DNA of 47,472 bases from Nitrososphaerota archaeon (lineage in GTDB: Archaea; Thermoproteota; Nitrososphaeria; Nitrososphaerales; JAAOZN01): the NCBI GenBank assembly GCA_011605775.1, contig JAAOZN010000036.1, positions 1-47,472 of the forward strand, written 5' to 3'. Both the position numbers and the translations under genes were made by a program. Below the pieces are notes generated by a model. That model was not told the origin of the DNA, searched no databases, and worked only from the letters and a program-made list of their open reading frames with translations. How positions within the stretch are numbered: the stretch's first letter is position 1; every line of letters begins with the position of its first letter. Positions 17,453 through 25,916 of the stretch are shown here, piece by piece.

Positions 17453-17637
17453 GCAAACACAGGGACACGCAAAAATACCCCACTATCTTTTTTTCTCCGC
17501 TCTCACATGATAAATCGTGGTGAAAAGGATTCTTCTAAAAATCATTTTCACATCAACCAATATATGTAAGATCCCTCAACTCCCTTCGTATATTCTGCAC
17601 CGCTGTTCTGAGAAACTCCTTGCCTCTAAGCATCTCT

Positions 17638-17841
17638 CTAACCTGATAAAGCTTTAAGAAGAGGGCGACTATACTTCTTCTGAAACTCAGCCAAGGCTTC
17701 GTCAAGCAGCTTCTGAAACTCCTCGAACTCTAGCTCACCGATATCAAGCCCGCGCTCCATAGCTATCTTCAGAGCCTTAAGTATAAGCCAGGTAGTAACA
17801 TCATCGCCCACCTCCAAAAGATCTCTGAAGTCCGCAGCCAA
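17638..17841 (-). CDS. Hypothetical small acidic helical protein, 67 aa
   Basis: A short protein predicted mostly helical and acidic (ELEFEEFQKLLDEALAEFQKKY). The TTG start has a good GGTGAG ribosome site 3-8 bases upstream, which supports translation. I do not recognise a family. The flanks 17453-17637 and 17842-18059 show no gene I can support. Confidence 0.45.
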   Translation of the reverse strand: MAADFRDLLEVGDDVTTWLILKALKIAMERGLDIGELEFEEFQKLLDEALAEFQKKYSRPLLKALSG

Positions 17842-18059
17842 ACTCTCACCCTAGTCACTGCAATTTGATAACAGCAAATTAAACCTTCCTCTCAAGCGCA
17901 CCATTAAGCCTTTGAGTAAGTTAGATTGCCGCTGCACTAATCTATACATAGAGACAGAAAGCCAAGGGGTAGTAGGCTGGATAAGCATGGGAAGCTATCA
18001 ACTATACCTCTACAGCAGATACATAAAAGGCTCGGCACAAAACACCATTAGTAACATGT

Positions 18060-18608
18060 CTAACGCTGAGCACGTCTAACCCCCCTATCGAGCACCCTAG
18101 CAAGAACAGGGACAAGTATAACGAAAGATGCCACTAAACCACTGCCTGTGAAAAGAGGGGCATCAAGGCTTCTAGCGACCTCAAACACTATCGGTTCGGT
18201 TAATATATGAAGATCTAAGGCGAGGTTTAGTGCGCTCCCTATGTGCGCAGATAGCTCAGCCTGAACCCACACAGAGTTGTTGTAAAGGGGCCACAACAGC
18301 GGCGTGTAGCCCGCCGGGAGATCTAGGGCGATATGCGTAGCAACAGAAAAGAACCCCATAAACCCATACTTCAGAACCTTCGGCTTAAACTTGTAGATCA
18401 CAAAAAAGATGGGTGTTGAAACAGCCAAGAGTGCGATGAGAGAATGCGTAAAGGATCTATGCACAAGAAATAAAGCATCCAAATCAGGGGTTAAGGCGAG
18501 GAGAGAGAGGAGAAAAGCCCTCCTTACATCCACACCCAAGAGCACCAAGGCGACAAAAGGTACCACAAAGTGAACTAAAGGCTCCAACCCACCATGCACT
18601 GCTGGCAA
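18060..18608 (-). CDS. YdjM/DUF457-type membrane-bound putative metal-dependent hydrolase
   Basis: A 182-residue membrane protein with the family pattern: N-terminal HGGLEPLVHF, a TPDLDALF acidic motif (about 39-46) and RSFTHSLIALL (H-S pair near 51-58), then VATHIALDLPAGYTPLLWPL. These conserved His and Asp residues are thought to bind metal at the membrane. The start is TTG. The family has no settled function beyond occasional links to DNA damage responses in bacteria. Confidence 0.8.
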   Translation of the reverse strand: MPAVHGGLEPLVHFVVPFVALVLLGVDVRRAFLLSLLALTPDLDALFLVHRSFTHSLIALLAVSTPIFFVIYKFKPKVLKYGFMGFFSVATHIALDLPAGYTPLLWPLYNNSVWVQAELSAHIGSALNLALDLHILTEPIVFEVARSLDAPLFTGSGLVASFVILVPVLARVLDRGVRRAQR

Positions 18609-18682
18609 ATGAGCCTATCAAGATTTCGGGCAAAAATTCTTGTTGTATACCACATTGTCCACTAACATCGAACCATTGCGGG

Positions 18683-19300
18683 CTACATTATGCCGGCTTT
18701 CTTTAACGCGCCTTCTATCTCACTGATCTTAGCGCGAATCTCACGCAAACTTTCATCTAAATACAGCCTAAGATCTCTTCTTAATGACCTCAATTCCTTT
18801 CTGGTCTTCCCAGACTCGTCAGTAACAACCCGTCTAGTCTTCTCAGACTCCAACCTAATCACTTCCCTACTCTTTTCTAACTCCAGCTTAATAACTTCCC
18901 TGGTCCTTCCAGACTCTATTCTAATAGCATCTCTGGTCTTTTCTGACTCCGCCTTAATCGTACTCATAGTCTTTTCATCAAGTTCAACGCTTCTTCCAGC
19001 TAGAGCAACACTCTTTTCTCCGAGAACAACATTTTTCTCACTCAGCTTCACAGTTCTTTCTCCCAGCTTTAAGTTCTTCTCACCTAACTCAACGCTTCTT
19101 TCACCAAATTCCACTGTCTTATGAAGTAATCTTTCGGTCGTATAAAGTCTCTCAAAGAGTTCCTCTTGCCATTCGCCACGTCTTATTTCGAAGTAACTGA
19201 ATTCTCCGGTTGCGTCCTGCCAGCTCACATCGAGTTGCTCGACTAAGATTGGGTATCTTTGTATCTTAATGCTTTCTATAAATCGTGTAAGTTTGTCCAC
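18683..19300 (-). CDS. Coiled-coil protein of exact 7-residue and 11-residue repeats
   Basis: A 205-residue protein. Residues 1-62 form a small globular-looking domain (ending FERLYTTERLLH). Residues 63-111 are seven gapless 7-residue units (consensus VELGEKN/S). Residues 112-166 are five gapless 11-residue units (consensus REVIRLESEKT), followed by a decayed sixth and a basic helix to the end. Heptads give left-handed and hendecads right-handed coiled coils, so the rod should change twist at residue 111. It starts at GTG after a G-rich ribosome site. No partner gene is evident and the role is unknown. Confidence 0.75.
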   Translation of the reverse strand: MDKLTRFIESIKIQRYPILVEQLDVSWQDATGEFSYFEIRRGEWQEELFERLYTTERLLHKTVEFGERSVELGEKNLKLGERTVKLSEKNVVLGEKSVALAGRSVELDEKTMSTIKAESEKTRDAIRIESGRTREVIKLELEKSREVIRLESEKTRRVVTDESGKTRKELRSLRRDLRLYLDESLREIRAKISEIEGALKKAGIM

Positions 19301-19448
19301 CCCCCCTTAGCTATAGCTACGATCCTCTTCATACACATAGTGTTGAAGATAGCTCAGCATATAAACTTGGAGAATGGAAATTTTATTGGTCCACGTTGCG
19401 CAGAAAGGCGGTTAGGAACTTCGTTTCTCATCAAGATAAAGATGCTAG

Positions 19449-19558
19449 CGGGCTCGGTGGGATTTGAACCCACGACCTACAGCTCTCTTCTCTCGGTTAG
19501 GAGGCTGCCGCGCTATCCATACTTCACTCACCTAGACAGTGATCTGCGCCACGAGCCC
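19449..19558 (-). tRNA. tRNA-Arg(CCU) with insertions in the D-loop and the anticodon loop
   Basis: Acceptor stem GGGCTCG/CGAGCCC, T arm GTGGG-TTCAAAT-CCCAC and anticodon stem GCAGC/GCTGT enclose loop CTCCTA-A with anticodon CCT. The gene is 110 bases long, about 35 more than mature. A 13-base intron at the canonical 37/38 site lies at 19485-19497. A 22-base insertion in the D-loop lies at about 19521-19542 and contains the inverted repeat TCACT/AGTGA. Removing both gives a normal 75-base tRNA. CCA is not encoded. Confidence 0.92.
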
Positions 19559-19661
19559 GATATTTAGCAGATAGATGCGTGCCTTTAATCTTTTTCCGTT
19601 CTTAGGGCGGCTGGTTTGCTGATGTGTTTGGTTTGTGTGAGATAGAGGCTGCTCGGCTCAG

Positions 19662-20471
19662 CTACTTTCGCTTCGCACATCTGTTGTATAGTAGGGTTGA
19701 GAAGTAGACCGCTGATGCTAGAAGGACTATGGTTGCGCCTGAAGGTAGATTTGTTAGATATGATAACCAGAGGCCGAGTAGTGTGAAGAGTAGACTTAAG
19801 GCTGCTGCCCCAAACATCATATGTACGAGCCTTTTCGTGAAGATTTCGCTTACAGCAGCCGGTATTGTAAGCAGCGCCATAACTAGTATTACACCAACAA
19901 CTCTAATCAGCATAACCACAGTGAGAGCTACGAGTGTCAATAAGATGTAATAGATCAGATTAACCGGTAGTCTGAGCGTTTGAGCGAATTCTCTGTCGAA
20001 TGAAATGGCAAGAAGCTCCTTGAAAAGTAGTGCGACCGTTAAGACGAGGATAAGGTCTAAAACCAGCATCACGATTAAGTCGGATCTGGGCACCGTGAGG
20101 ATGTTACCGAATAGGTAGGAGAACAGGTCTGGCACATAACCTGGTGTAAGTTTTACGAAGATTATACCAACCGCCATACCTAACGCCCAGATTACACCTA
20201 TCACGGTGTCTTCTCGCGCCCCAAGTTTCTTTGACGTAGCACCAACCCCTACCGCTACCGCTACTGCGAAAGTGATCGCAGCGTATATCGGGTTTAAGCC
20301 TAGAAAGTATCCTAAACCTATTCCTCCAAATGCTGCGTGCGAGATCCCGTCGCTTAAAAAGACGATTCTATTGACGACAACATATACGCCGATTATGCCG
20401 CATGCTACGCTTGCTATGAGAGCTGTGAAGACAGCGTTTCTGATGAACTCGTATTGTAGGACCTCAAGCAA
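19662..20471 (-). CDS. znuB: Metal ABC transporter permease, ZnuB/TroC family
   Basis: A 269-residue ABC-3 family membrane protein with about 8 hydrophobic segments and the family stretch FLSDGISHAAFGGIGLGYFLGL near residues 37-58. It is the last gene of a three-gene operon (binding protein, ATPase, permease). It would import Zn, Mn or another divalent metal. The metal cannot be set from this subunit. Confidence 0.92.
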   Translation of the reverse strand: MLEVLQYEFIRNAVFTALIASVACGIIGVYVVVNRIVFLSDGISHAAFGGIGLGYFLGLNPIYAAITFAVAVAVGVGATSKKLGAREDTVIGVIWALGMAVGIIFVKLTPGYVPDLFSYLFGNILTVPRSDLIVMLVLDLILVLTVALLFKELLAISFDREFAQTLRLPVNLIYYILLTLVALTVVMLIRVVGVILVMALLTIPAAVSEIFTKRLVHMMFGAAALSLLFTLLGLWLSYLTNLPSGATIVLLASAVYFSTLLYNRCAKRK

Positions 20472-20477
20472 ATCAGA

Positions 20478-21230
20478 TCAGTGTTCTTCAACTACTCTGT
20501 GTGGCAGACCGTGTGCTATGATGTCTACTGGACATTGGTAGGCTTCCATCCACATCTCCCGTGTTATCTGCTTCGACTCGTTGTAGTAGAGTTTTTTGTT
20601 TAAGCAAGCGATCTTATCCACATATTTTGAAAGGGCGGATATGTCGTGTGTAACGACTATTATCGTCATCCTGCTTTTAAGCTCGTTAAGATATTCCCAG
20701 AATTTCGTGTCAAGCCTCCTGTCAACGCTTAGCGTCGGTTCATCTAGTAAGAGGAGCTTCGGCTCTGTTGCTAGGGCTCTTGCTATGAAGACCCTCTGCC
20801 TCTGCCCGCCTGAAAGTTTACCTATGGGTTCATCCTTCAGCCCTTCTAGCTCCACAGCCTTTAGTGCTTCCAAAGCGGCTCTTTTGTCCGCTTCACTATA
20901 TGGTTTAATTAAGTTACTTCGGTTGAGTCTACCTGTTAGGACTACATCCCAGACCGTAGCTGGGAAGGATAGGTCTGGTTGGTTCAGCTGAGGTACGTAG
21001 CCGATCAACTTCTCAGATTTATGAGGAGGCTTCCCATAGACCTTTACGAAGCCTTTGGTCGGCTTCAGTAACCCAGCTATAACTTTGAGTAAGGTTGTCT
21101 TACCGCCTCCATTAGGCCCGATTATGCCAAGGAAGTCGTTTTCAAGAACCTTAAGGTTGATACCTTCGAGCACGCATTTTGAGTTGAAGTAGACTGAAAC
21201 TTCCTCAATCTCCACCGCTAGGTTAGGCAA
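20478..21230 (-). CDS. znuC: Metal ABC transporter ATP-binding protein, ZnuC family
   Basis: A 250-residue ATPase with Walker A GPNGGGKTT, signature LSGGQRQR, Walker B LLLLDEPT and switch His in VVTHDIS. The C-terminus carries YQCPVDIIAHGLPHRVVEEH, a His/Cys-bearing tail common in metal-ion ATPases. It lies 1 base from the binding-protein gene and 6 bases from the permease gene, so all three are in one operon. Confidence 0.93.
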   Translation of the reverse strand: MPNLAVEIEEVSVYFNSKCVLEGINLKVLENDFLGIIGPNGGGKTTLLKVIAGLLKPTKGFVKVYGKPPHKSEKLIGYVPQLNQPDLSFPATVWDVVLTGRLNRSNLIKPYSEADKRAALEALKAVELEGLKDEPIGKLSGGQRQRVFIARALATEPKLLLLDEPTLSVDRRLDTKFWEYLNELKSRMTIIVVTHDISALSKYVDKIACLNKKLYYNESKQITREMWMEAYQCPVDIIAHGLPHRVVEEH

Positions 21231-21231
21231 T

Positions 21232-22113
21232 CTAGCTCAGCGCCTCCTTTAGGGATAGGGCGAAGCCCTTTATGTGTGTAACATAGTCTGTGAAGGAATG
21301 TGTGTCAACCAAGATAATCTCTACGCCCAGTTCCTTTGTTATAACTTCTAGCTGCCGTGGGTCAAACTGTGGTTGGGCGAAGACCGCTTTTACGCCTGCT
21401 GCTTTGGCCGCTTCGACTACTTTAACCATCTCCTCGACCGTCGGTTCTTTGCCCTCTTCTTCTAGAGCGATCTGTTTTAAGTTGTAGTCTCTGGCAAAGT
21501 ATGCCCAAGCTGAGTGATAGACCACGAAGACCCTTGTTCTGAGGTCTGAGAGGATCTCCTTAACCTCATAATCGAGTTTCTGCAGGTCGTTTACGTATGT
21601 GTCTCGATTCTCCTTATAGATCTTCGCACCGTCTGGGTCTATCTGCACAAGCCCCTGGTATATTGAGTCGACTATTTTAATGGCGTTTCTTGGTGAGAGC
21701 CAGACGTGCGGGTCAGAATGTCCCTGAGAGCCTATCAACTCTATTTCAGCGCTTGTGTCAACTATAAGCATATTTGGGTTTAGCTCAGCCAACTTATCTA
21801 ACCAGTTGACTTCAAACTCAAGACCAGCACCGACTTTAAAGTAGATTCTAGCACCGCTCACAGCCCTGATAGCGGATGGTGTTAGATCAAAGGTGTGTGG
21901 GTCGGCGTTAGGCGGCACCAGAACCGCAACGTCCACCCTATCTCCACCCACTCTTCTAACAAACTCGGCATACGGGTTTATTGTTACACCAACCCTAATC
22001 TTTTGAGATCCGGTGTTTTGTGGCTCCGAATTTGGGGCTAATAGAGCCGAAACACTTGCTCCTACGGCTACGAGCAGAATTAGGATTAGGGATGCGGTCC
22101 ATCGGTTCATCAT
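21232..22113 (-). CDS. znuA: Metal ABC transporter substrate-binding protein, ZnuA/TroA family
   Basis: A 293-residue cluster A-I binding protein with an N-terminal membrane anchor (about 7-24). The metal ligands are visible: His in PNADPHTFDLTPSAIR (about residue 73), His in SDPHVWLSPRNA (about 135), His in VYHSAWAYFARDY (about 199) and Asp/His near VDTHSF. The classical His-rich loop of ZnuA is absent. It is the first gene of the operon and divergent from the NikR-like gene, which probably regulates it. Confidence 0.9.
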   Translation of the reverse strand: MMNRWTASLILILLVAVGASVSALLAPNSEPQNTGSQKIRVGVTINPYAEFVRRVGGDRVDVAVLVPPNADPHTFDLTPSAIRAVSGARIYFKVGAGLEFEVNWLDKLAELNPNMLIVDTSAEIELIGSQGHSDPHVWLSPRNAIKIVDSIYQGLVQIDPDGAKIYKENRDTYVNDLQKLDYEVKEILSDLRTRVFVVYHSAWAYFARDYNLKQIALEEEGKEPTVEEMVKVVEAAKAAGVKAVFAQPQFDPRQLEVITKELGVEIILVDTHSFTDYVTHIKGFALSLKEALS

Positions 22114-22134
22114 TAGTTTTCTTAGTTTTATTAA

Positions 22135-22143
22135 CTTTATAAG
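22135..22143 (-). promoter_or_regulatory. TATA box of the znuA operon
   Basis: On the minus strand it reads CTTATAAAG, centred 26 bases before the ATG at 22113, which predicts a leaderless transcript. It shares the 75-base divergent region with the regulator gene promoter, so one bound repressor could cover both. Confidence 0.55.
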
Positions 22144-22168
22144 CCTTTCTTAATAATCTGACTATATG

Positions 22169-22178
22169 CTTTTAAACG
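22169..22178 (+). promoter_or_regulatory. TATA box of the NikR-like gene
   Basis: GCTTTTAAAC is centred about 27 bases before TTG 22201. That favours TTG 22201 over ATG 22189 as the real start, because the ATG would lie before the predicted transcription start. Confidence 0.4.
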
Positions 22179-22188
22179 AGTATTAATA

Positions 22189-22584
22189 ATGATCTGTGGG
22201 TTGGCTGTAATCAGCGTTTCGATTAACGATCACTTGTTAGCAGAGCTCGACAGAATACGGAGTGAAGTAGGTTTTTCAGGAAGATCTGAAGCGCTGAGGG
22301 CTGCGATAAGGCTGCTAGCCTCAGAGTACCCACGCAAAGTGGAGCTTGATGAAAGGACCGTCGGGGTTCTTCTGCTCATACACGGTCATGAGGCTGAAGA
22401 TCTTGTTACTGAGGCGAAGCATAGATTTCTCGACATAGTGCATACCCAAGTTCATAATAGGTTTAAGGTAGATAAGTGTCTAGAGCTCTTCATACTAAAC
22501 GGTCTATTGAGTAGGATGCTTGAATTCAAGAGCATCTTCCAGAGAAGCGACAAAATCGATTACGTTAAACTGATCACAATCTGA
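22189..22584 (+). CDS. nikR: NikR-like metal-responsive regulator (CopG N-terminus, ACT-like metal domain)
   Basis: 131 residues from ATG 22189; TTG 22201 is a strong alternative start giving the usual short N-terminus (MAVISVSINDH). A ribbon-helix-helix DNA-binding part (VISVSINDHLLAELDRI, SGRSEALRAAI) is followed by the NikR C-terminal domain. Compared with the E. coli Ni site (H76, H87, H89, C95), this protein keeps H78, H89 and C97 at the matching positions but has Arg91 in place of the third His. Metal choice may therefore differ. It is divergent from znuABC and likely represses it when metal is plentiful. Confidence 0.82.
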   Translation: MICGLAVISVSINDHLLAELDRIRSEVGFSGRSEALRAAIRLLASEYPRKVELDERTVGVLLLIHGHEAEDLVTEAKHRFLDIVHTQVHNRFKVDKCLELFILNGLLSRMLEFKSIFQRSDKIDYVKLITI

Positions 22585-22637
22585 GCTTTGAGGTGAGTAT
22601 AGCAAACTCTTAAATTGGTAGCAATGGTAGTGGTTGA

Positions 22638-23822
22638 GTGTTGAGATTAAGTAGCGGCGGCATAGTTTTGGCGGCTTGTTTCTCGGGTGCATTTATGGCT
22701 TACGGTATTAGGTACACGTTCGGTATGGTGTTACCTGAGATGATGCGTGATCTGAATCTTACAAACGCACAAGCTGCTCTCATATATACCACTTTTTTGA
22801 CAACATATACCGTCTCATCACTATTCGTCGGTTTTCTGATCGATTCTATCGGCATTAAAAGAATCGTGCTCGCTTTCCTACCCTTATTTGGTATCGGGAC
22901 AGCTCTTATGAGCTTGGTTTCTAGTCAGCTTTGGGGTATACTGTTTTTCTCAGTCGCCGGAGTGGGCGCTTCTGTGGGATGGGTTCCACTTGTTGTTTGG
23001 GTTCAGAAAGCCTACCCAACTAAACGCGGTTGGTCGCTAGGCATTCTCCAGATAGGGGTTAATTCAGGGTTTTCTACATTAGGTTTGGTAACACCTTTAA
23101 TGTTGCCCCATTTAGGTTGGCGGGGCATCTGGGCCTTTTTAGGCGGTTTAGCGCTGATCTGGCTGCTCCCTCTAACCGCCGTAGCCAAGGAGCCAGAAGC
23201 TAACCCGGCTTCACATAAGACCGTATCTGTGCAGATGAGAGAATGCGGAGGCGTGCTAAGGGACATAAAGTTCTGGCTGGGGGGCATATCTTATGCGCTC
23301 GGAGGATTCGCCATAATGGTTCCGATGACCTTCTCAAAAGCTTATGCAAACCTAGAGCTCGGGCTGAACCTAGCCGAAGCCACTTCGATCTTTAGCATAA
23401 TAGGTTTCACAGGCATCTTTAGCGCCTTGTCCATCTCGATAATCTCAGATAAGATCGGAAGGAAGCGTTCAATAGTAATATCAAATCTTGCGTTAGCCGC
23501 TGGATTAGTCGGTTCAGCCTTCTTTTCAAAGTCTTTCCTAGAAATCGCCGCCTGGAGCGTAATTGTAGGAGTAGGCTACAGTACTATATGGCCGCTCTAC
23601 GCAGCGCTGGTAAAAGATATGTATAGCTGGAACGTCGCGGGCTCAATAACCGGGTTCTGGACCTTGCTCTGCGGCGTCGGGCTCCTAACTTCACCCTACG
23701 TCTGCGGCGTCTTAATAGACTATACTGGGAGCTACAGACCAGCATACCTACTGGGCTCGGTTGTGGCGATCATCGCCATACTTCTCATATTAAAGATAAG
23801 AACACAGAGTACAAGATGCTAG
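22638..23822 (+). CDS. MFS transporter, 12 membrane segments
   Basis: A 394-residue major facilitator with the N-terminal half motif GFLIDSIGIKRIV and the second-half motif ISDKIGRKRSIV (motif A type). About 12 hydrophobic segments are present. It resembles the OFA/NarK-like anion or monocarboxylate branch. It follows the NikR-like gene after 53 bases on the same strand and could be co-regulated. The substrate is unknown. Bases 23823-23990 after it show nothing I can support. Confidence 0.85.
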   Translation: MLRLSSGGIVLAACFSGAFMAYGIRYTFGMVLPEMMRDLNLTNAQAALIYTTFLTTYTVSSLFVGFLIDSIGIKRIVLAFLPLFGIGTALMSLVSSQLWGILFFSVAGVGASVGWVPLVVWVQKAYPTKRGWSLGILQIGVNSGFSTLGLVTPLMLPHLGWRGIWAFLGGLALIWLLPLTAVAKEPEANPASHKTVSVQMRECGGVLRDIKFWLGGISYALGGFAIMVPMTFSKAYANLELGLNLAEATSIFSIIGFTGIFSALSISIISDKIGRKRSIVISNLALAAGLVGSAFFSKSFLEIAAWSVIVGVGYSTIWPLYAALVKDMYSWNVAGSITGFWTLLCGVGLLTSPYVCGVLIDYTGSYRPAYLLGSVVAIIAILLILKIRTQSTRC

Positions 23823-23990
23823 CCTAGCAACACCGGTTCCTAGTAAAAGTAACCAACTTCCATCTGCCACACATTTTTACCACATTCTGAAGGCTTTGAG
23901 ACACTGCTATAGAGGCTGTTGCGGTCTTCTTTGGTGTGCAACTTTATCCTTTGGCGTCGATTCAGCGCCTATTTTGTAGATGATTTACTA

Positions 23991-24854
23991 CTAGATTGAG
24001 TAAAAGCCTTCTGATCCGCTCTTTAACTTATTATAGGTGAAGAGCTTAGTTAATGCTTCAACACCTTCCTCGACCGTTAGAGGCGGTTCTCTGAAGCCTA
24101 GATATAAGAAGAGCCTTGTTATATCTGGTGGTTCCAGTTCGCAGGCCTGAAGTAGTTGAGTATCCTTCAGTATGGTTCTTGCGCCTCCTTCTGCTGCGAT
24201 TCTTTTGCTTCTATTCATAAGGATGACCTTGCTGGCTAAGTAGGGTACGAGATTCAGATCGTGAGTTGTGAAGATAACACTCTTTCCCTCAGCTTTTAGC
24301 TCATTTAAGATGCGGAGAATTATTCTTTTAGAGTTGAGGTCGACTTGTGCAGTCGGTTCATCTAGTAGCAAAAGGTCTGGTTCTGTGACTAGTATGCACG
24401 CTAATGCCGCACGCTGCTTTTCACCTTCGCTAAGCCTATATGGCGGCTTATTGAGTAGCCTTTCGAGCCCAAGCCTCTTAGCTACTTTATCGACTAGTGT
24501 TGCAGCTTCATCTTTAGGTACATCAAGCTGAGCTAAGCCGAATTCCAAGTCTTCTTGCACAGTGCTGCTAAAGAGCATATCATCGGGGTTCTGCATCAAG
24601 AGCCCTATGCGCCTTCTAAGCTTCTTGGCGTTTCTTTCAGCCATAAGTTCGCCGAAGACGTAGACTCTGCCTTTGGTTGGTTTGAGAAGCCCGTCTATGA
24701 GCAGTAGGAGTGTGGATTTTCCTGAGCCGTTTGGCCCTACTATTGCAGCACATTCACCTTCGTAGATAGTTAGGTTTGCATACTCCACACCAACGGTGCC
24801 GTCTTGGTAGACATAGTGTAGGTCCTCTGCCTTGACTACTAGTTTGTTCGTCAA
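23991..24854 (-). CDS. cbiO: Cobalt/nickel ECF transporter ATPase, CbiO
   Basis: A 287-residue ECF-type ATPase with Walker A GPNGSGKST, Q-loop MQNPDDMLFSSTVQED (diagnostic of EcfA/CbiO), signature LSEGEKQR and Walker B LLLLDEPTAQVD. It overlaps the cbiQ stop by 4 bases. It is the last gene of the CbiM-N-Q-O operon, which imports Co2+ or Ni2+. Confidence 0.93.
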   Translation of the reverse strand: MTNKLVVKAEDLHYVYQDGTVGVEYANLTIYEGECAAIVGPNGSGKSTLLLLIDGLLKPTKGRVYVFGELMAERNAKKLRRRIGLLMQNPDDMLFSSTVQEDLEFGLAQLDVPKDEAATLVDKVAKRLGLERLLNKPPYRLSEGEKQRAALACILVTEPDLLLLDEPTAQVDLNSKRIILRILNELKAEGKSVIFTTHDLNLVPYLASKVILMNRSKRIAAEGGARTILKDTQLLQACELEPPDITRLFLYLGFREPPLTVEEGVEALTKLFTYNKLKSGSEGFYSI

Positions 24855-25645
24855 ATGCTGATCACCAAACCGAAGAGGATGAGCGCTGCGACAAGTAGTG
24901 TGAACAGCAACTCCTCAGCACCAACTTTAAACGTGGGGTAATAGAGTTTCATGTTTGCCTCGCCGTTTCTTGATAGCGCTGCCATCTGTACTCTTTCGCC
25001 TCTTTCAACACTCTTTATTAGAAAGACTCCCAGTATCTTCCCACCCTCTCTCCAGACGCGGCGGAGGCTCAGATCTTTGTGAACTCTGCTTTCCCTTGCG
25101 AGCGTTAGTCGGTAAAGCTCGCTCGCCAAGAGGATTAGATAGCGGTGTGTCATAGCCATAACCCATAGCAGCACGTTAGGCACCTTGAACCACCTTAAGC
25201 TTGCTAGGATCTTGGAGAAGCCGGTGCTCGAGATTAGAAGGATGAGTGTAGTAGATGCTGCGGCTATGCGGAGTATAAAGGATAGCAGATAACCGAAGTC
25301 ATCTGAAAACGGTTGAAAACTTAATGGATTAGTTGAAAACGGACTTAAAGAGAGGATGGCTCTGGGCAAGGCTATTACTAGTGCCGGTAAGGTAACGGCC
25401 AAGCTCCTAAAGAACAGTCTGCGGAGAGGTATCTTAGAAATGTAGGTTAGGGTGTAGCAAGTCAGTAGAACAGCAACCTCAACTACGACGCTATGCGTAA
25501 AGATTGTTAACGTAATCAAAGCTGCTAGCCCTAATAGCTTAATACGCGGATCAAGTTTCTGCATAAAGCCTAAAGTGTGTTGGTAACCTTCATTCGCAAG
25601 TAAATCTCTAAAAGCATCTAAGCCCACTCTAACGAGGTTGACCAA
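24851..25645 (-). CDS. cbiQ: Cobalt/nickel ECF transporter transmembrane protein, CbiQ (EcfT)
   Basis: A 264-residue membrane protein with the EcfT coupling motifs near ARESRVHKDLSLRRVW and ERGERVQMAALSRNGE, where Ala-Arg-x pairs contact the ATPase. It has 5-6 hydrophobic segments. It lies between the small subunit (4-base gap) and cbiO (4-base overlap), which confirms operon membership. Confidence 0.9.
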   Translation of the reverse strand: MVNLVRVGLDAFRDLLANEGYQHTLGFMQKLDPRIKLLGLAALITLTIFTHSVVVEVAVLLTCYTLTYISKIPLRRLFFRSLAVTLPALVIALPRAILSLSPFSTNPLSFQPFSDDFGYLLSFILRIAAASTTLILLISSTGFSKILASLRWFKVPNVLLWVMAMTHRYLILLASELYRLTLARESRVHKDLSLRRVWREGGKILGVFLIKSVERGERVQMAALSRNGEANMKLYYPTFKVGAEELLFTLLVAALILFGLVISI

Positions 25646-25649
25646 CCGC

Positions 25650-25916
25650 TCACCTACGCATGATATGTGAAACGCCGTAGACCAGCAGAAAGACTAGGGC
25701 TGAGCCTATAACTGCAGATATTAATGTGCCGATATATGGGTCTAAGCCTCCAATAGTATAGTCTGGTAGGATACCCTTGTAGAAGGGGGTTTCCTCCACA
25801 CCCAGATTTGACGCGATATTTTCAAGCGGCTCTGAGTATCCAACCAGCTCAGCAGCATAAGCGAATAGCGGCGTAAGAATTATCAAAGCAGCAACGATGA
25901 AGAATGCCCTCTTCAA
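25650..25916 (-). CDS. Small accessory subunit of Co/Ni ECF transporter (PDGLE/CbiN-like)
   Basis: An 88-residue protein with two hydrophobic helices (about 4-20 and 62-83). Between them is the loop SEPLENIASNLGVEETPFYKG, which fits the PDGLE/NikN-type loop sequence. It overlaps the cbiM stop by 4 bases. In known systems this subunit works with CbiM in metal capture. Confidence 0.82.
   Translation of the reverse strand: MKRAFFIVAALIILTPLFAYAAELVGYSEPLENIASNLGVEETPFYKGILPDYTIGGLDPYIGTLISAVIGSALVFLLVYGVSHIMRR

Noticed and set aside
17987-18079. Possible 30-codon plus-strand gene (MGSYQLYLYS...)
   Set aside because: No ribosome site, overlaps the 3' end of the YdjM-like gene and matches no family; weak evidence only.
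18700-19124. Long open frame on the strand opposite the coiled-coil gene and CRISPR-like periodicity there
   Set aside because: The repetition comes from the 7- and 11-codon protein repeats (21 and 33 bases); units are contiguous without spacers, and the opposite frame is a by-product.
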